Source: Thiosocius sp963808165 (GTDB lineage Bacteria; Pseudomonadota; Gammaproteobacteria; Chromatiales; Chromatiaceae). From it: a stretch of 64,000 nucleotides of DNA. This document shows positions 61,895 to 64,000 of this stretch, one piece after another. The stretch spans positions 248,001-312,000 of the forward strand of contig CAWEET010000001.1 of the NCBI GenBank assembly GCA_963808165.1. Direction: 5' to 3'. Numbering within the stretch: position 1 is the first letter of the stretch; each line of letters opens with the position of its first letter. A program made the translations under genes and the position numbers. The notes under the pieces are model-generated. The model made no database searches. It was not told the origin of the DNA and saw only the letters and a list, made by a program, of their open reading frames with translations.

Positions 61895-62584
61895 TCAGCG
61901 AGTGCCGAAGACGACGATTGTCTTGCCTTTCACGTGGATCAGGCCACGCTCTTCGAGCTCCTTCAGTACCCGCCCGGCCATTTCGCGCGAGCAGCCGACG
62001 ATTCGCCCGATCTCCTGACGCGTGATGCGGATCTGCATGCCATCCGGGTGCGTCATCGCATCCGGTTGCCGGCAGAGTTCCAGGAGAGTTCCAGCGATCC
62101 GTCCGGTCACATCGAGAAACGCCAGATGACTGACCTTTTGGCTGGTGGCGGCCAGGCGCTCGGTGAGCTGCCGCCCCAAGGCATACAGAATGTCCTTGGC
62201 AAAGCTACGCAGATCTCCGCCGAAAAGCTGTTCCAACTTGCTGTAGGAGATCTCGGCAAGTTCGCAGGAACTGCGCGTCCGCACTACCACTGAGCGTTTG
62301 GGCATTGGCATGAACAGGCCCATTTCGCCAATGAAGTCCCCCTTGTTGAGGTAGGTGAGGATGATCTCACGACCGTCTTCATCCTCGATGAACACGGTGA
62401 CCTGGCCGGAAACGAGGTAAAACAGGCTGTCGGCGGGGTCTCCCGGGTGGATGAACTCCGTCTTGGCCGGGTAGCGCCGTCGATGGCAGTGAGCCAGAAA
62501 AGGTTTCAGCCAGCCAGGATCCTGCGGCGGAGGCTGCACGATACTGCTGTGGGGGTCGGCTTGGTAAAGGTCAGCTGGCAGCAT
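61895..62584 (-). CDS. crp: Cyclic AMP receptor-like protein (Crp/Vfr)
   Basis: A 229-residue Crp-family regulator. The cyclic-nucleotide cassette GDFIGEMGLFMPMPKRSVVVRT retains the phosphate-binding Arg-Ser pair; the hinge helix and HTH (ITRQEIGRIVGCSREMAGRVLKELEE) match Crp/Vfr. The N-terminal 20 residues form a short extension. In Pseudomonas, vfr likewise follows trpC and precedes an OsmC gene and speD, supporting the identification. Confidence 0.9.
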   Translation of the reverse strand: MLPADLYQADPHSSIVQPPPQDPGWLKPFLAHCHRRRYPAKTEFIHPGDPADSLFYLVSGQVTVFIEDEDGREIILTYLNKGDFIGEMGLFMPMPKRSVVVRTRSSCELAEISYSKLEQLFGGDLRSFAKDILYALGRQLTERLAATSQKVSHLAFLDVTGRIAGTLLELCRQPDAMTHPDGMQIRITRQEIGRIVGCSREMAGRVLKELEERGLIHVKGKTIVVFGTR

Positions 62585-62682
62585 AGTCGTTCTAGAGCGA
62601 GTTCAGAGGGAATTCTAGGCACGCTGCTGCACCTTGTCGAACTGTGCTAGCCTCATCACTCGGATTTTGTGATGCAGTGCCA

Positions 62683-63102
62683 ATGAAAGCACGAATCAAA
62701 TGGGTGGATGGAGTGACCATGCTGGCCGAGTCGGGCAGCGGGCACGCCGTGGTCATGGATGGGCCGCCGGAGCATGGCGGGCATAACCTCGGCGTGCGAC
62801 CGATGGAGATGTTGCTGATGGGTATGGGGGGCTGTACGCAGTTCGACGTGCTGCTCATCCTGCGCCGCGGTCGTCACCAGGTCAGTTTTTGCGAAGTCGA
62901 ATTGGAAGCCGAGCGGGCCGACAGAGATCCAAAGGTGTTCACGCGCATTCACGCGCATTTTCGCATCGGTGGCAAGGGCTTGACTGAGAATGCGGTTGAG
63001 CGGGCGGTGAAACTGAGTGCGGAAAAATATTGCTCGGCCTCGATCATGCTGGGTGCGATGGCCGAGATTACCCATGATTTCGAACTCGTGGAGGTCGAAT
63101 GA
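62683..63102 (+). CDS. OsmC-family peroxiredoxin-like protein
   Basis: A 139-residue OsmC/Ohr-fold protein with the two reactive cysteines, Cys 51 in MGGCTQFD and Cys 117 in EKYCSAS. It belongs to the YhfA-like OsmC branch. ATG 62683 starts MKARIKWVDG as usual; an upstream in-frame TTG is not favoured. Divergent from crp; overlaps the VOC gene (ATGA). Confidence 0.9.
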   Translation: MKARIKWVDGVTMLAESGSGHAVVMDGPPEHGGHNLGVRPMEMLLMGMGGCTQFDVLLILRRGRHQVSFCEVELEAERADRDPKVFTRIHAHFRIGGKGLTENAVERAVKLSAEKYCSASIMLGAMAEITHDFELVEVE

Positions 63103-63521
63103 GCCGGCCTGCCCTCGGCTTCGGGTTGCGTCATGTAGCGCTCTTCGTGCGCGATCTCCCGGCCTGCGAGCGCTTCTATGCCGATCTTATCGGCATGGAG
63201 GTGGAATGGCGACCGGATGAGCGGAACGTCTATCTGACATCCGGAAGCGACAATCTCGCCCTGCATCAGGCCGACACCGAACACGTGCGCGACGAGGCCG
63301 CTCAGCGCCTGGACCACATCGGTTTTTTCGTCGGCAATGCGCTCGATGTGGACGCCTGGTTCGCGTGGCTGGGTGCACATGGCGTGCGCATGCGCACCGA
63401 TCCACGTACGCACCGTGATGGGGCCCGCAGCTTTTACTGTTATGACCCCGATGGCACCCATGTGCAGATCATTCATCATCCGCCCGTTTCCGAATGGGAG
63501 GCCCTGCAGGGTTTGAACTAG
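63099..63521 (+). CDS. VOC/glyoxalase-fold family protein
   Basis: A 140-residue vicinal-oxygen-chelate protein with two beta-alpha-beta-beta-beta modules: GLRHVALFVRDLPACERFYADLIGM, LDHIGFFVGNA, and DPDGTHVQIIHHP. Metal-ligand His and Glu/Gln positions are plausible (His 12, His about 72, Gln about 122). Substrate unknown. It sits between the OsmC gene and the speD remnant, an insertion relative to the Pseudomonas order. Confidence 0.85.
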   Translation: MSRPALGFGLRHVALFVRDLPACERFYADLIGMEVEWRPDERNVYLTSGSDNLALHQADTEHVRDEAAQRLDHIGFFVGNALDVDAWFAWLGAHGVRMRTDPRTHRDGARSFYCYDPDGTHVQIIHHPPVSEWEALQGLN

Positions 63522-63547
63522 TGCTTGTTCGAGCCTAGGTTTTCACT

Positions 63548-63712
63548 TAAGGGCACCTCTAACAATCCATAGATGGCATCTTGAACGACCTAATCCGCGC
63601 TCTCTGCGTTGAAGACCTTCGCAATAGCCAGCTATTACGTGCGGTCTTCGCCTTGATGTCCCGAATTATCTCGCCCAATCTGCGCACCCAGGATTATTAG
63701 AGATGCCCTTAA
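63548..63712. mobile_element. MITE-like element with 22-bp terminal inverted repeats
   Basis: TTAAGGGCACCTCTAAC (63548 on) is mirrored by TTAGAGATGCCCTTAA (ending 63712); the arms of 22 bases match at 20 positions. The ends begin and finish with TTAA, so a TA or TTAA target duplication is possible. The 120-bp interior has no gene. It lies 28 bp before the speD-like start. Such ends resemble those of non-autonomous derivatives of transposons; the parent element is not visible. Confidence 0.7.
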
Positions 63713-63740
63713 TTTTTGCGGCCTTTTCTGCGAAGTTCGG

Positions 63741-64000
63741 GTGACGTCCAAGTCCAAGAAGATCAAGCTTCACTTTTTAAACAACCTGACGAAGACGCTC
63801 AGCTTCAATATTGACGCCATCAACTATGCGGTCTCGCCGGCGCAGGAGCTCGATTATATTCGCTATATCGACGAGGCCTACAGCGCCACGATACTGGTCT
63901 CTGAGGAGGCGATGGCTGCAGAGCATGTCTCCAATTCCGAGTCGCCAGGCCCGCTGCCCGAAGCCATCGTGGCGCACATCGACAAGAGCCCACGGCGCAT
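63741..64000 (+). pseudogene. speD: speD-like S-adenosylmethionine decarboxylase, damaged and cut by window edge
   Basis: From GTG 63741 the frame reads KKIKLHFLNNLTKTLSFNID, then YIRYIDEAYSATILVSEE and GPLPEAIVAHIDKSP, which follows the E. coli-type SpeD N terminus and ends at the DKS cleavage/pyruvoyl-serine site. About 33-35 residues present in SpeD between the YIDE and TILVSEE blocks (including the NIARQDY region) are missing in frame. After DKS the normal His is replaced by PRR; removing one C of the run at about 63988 would restore DKSHG, suggesting a frameshift. The MITE lies immediately upstream. Probably non-functional. Confidence 0.65.

Noticed and set aside
62600..62690. Possible Crp binding site between crp and the OsmC gene
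   Set aside because: TGTGA-like half-sites are present (for example near 62667) but no pair with the correct 6-base spacing and TCACA partner.

Overview
The window looks like a GC-rich chromosome segment of a sulfur-oxidising, chemolithoautotrophic gammaproteobacterium (Chromatiales/Thiotrichales-like). The evidence is qmoB-qmoA at the left edge, a CbbQ/CbbO-type activase pair, a Gly/Tyr/Asn-rich exported protein resembling sulfur-globule proteins, and Pseudomonas-like gene orders (ubiK-comM beside glnK-amtB; rpe-gph-trpEGDC-crp-osmC-speD; priA-argS-SPOR). No rRNA, tRNA, CRISPR array, prophage or complete insertion sequence was recognised. All gene calls are from reading the sequence; no database search was possible.

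Layout. 1-2.5 kb: qmoB (cut by the edge) and qmoA on the minus strand. 2.5-9.4 kb: a CbbQ-type AAA+ ATPase and a CbbO/NorD-type VWA protein, separated by a GspG-like pseudopilin, a small exported Cys protein and a GGDEF-EAL protein. 9.6-12.1 kb: MlaC-like protein, DsbA-family thioredoxin-fold protein, retropepsin-like protease, HU-like protein with a basic tail. 12.8-17.4 kb: a 1420-residue protein (two cNMP domains, a rhodanese lacking its cysteine, about 1000 residues of coiled coil, a C-terminal membrane segment), overlapped by a Rieske gene. 17.6-26.8 kb: aldo-keto reductase, CbiM-like permease, djlA, an exported low-complexity protein and a hybrid kinase/sigma-54 regulator pair. 27.2-31.2 kb: phosphohexomutase, PilZ protein, a frameshifted gene, ycgL and an Slp lipoprotein. 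31.3-41.8 kb: Fe-ADH, pilU, MOSC, DUF1415, TauE/SafE, arfB, PQQ-type sugar dehydrogenase, yheS, comM, ubiK.

41.9-44.6 kb is a nitrogen-scavenging operon (outer-membrane protein, glnK, amtB) with a clear NtrC site and a -24/-12 promoter. 44.6-47.0 kb is a RimK ATP-grasp ligase cassette with an aspartic-protease-like protein and a deacylase. 47.2-49.8 kb holds small housekeeping genes. 49.8-50.3 kb is gene-free, with perfect DnaA boxes upstream of priA. 50.3-61.6 kb is almost entirely plus strand: priA, argS, SPOR, rpe, gph, trpE, trpG, trpD, trpC, with a sulfur-globule-like gene inserted in reverse between gph and trpE. The right end has crp, an OsmC-family gene, a glyoxalase-fold gene, a MITE-like inverted-repeat element and what appears to be a decayed speD.

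The most unusual items are the giant cNMP/rhodanese/coiled-coil protein, the sulfur-globule-like gene inside the rpe-gph-trp block, the damaged speD next to a MITE, the DnaA-box cluster before priA, and a pair of identical 18-bp dyads upstream of the phosphohexomutase gene.
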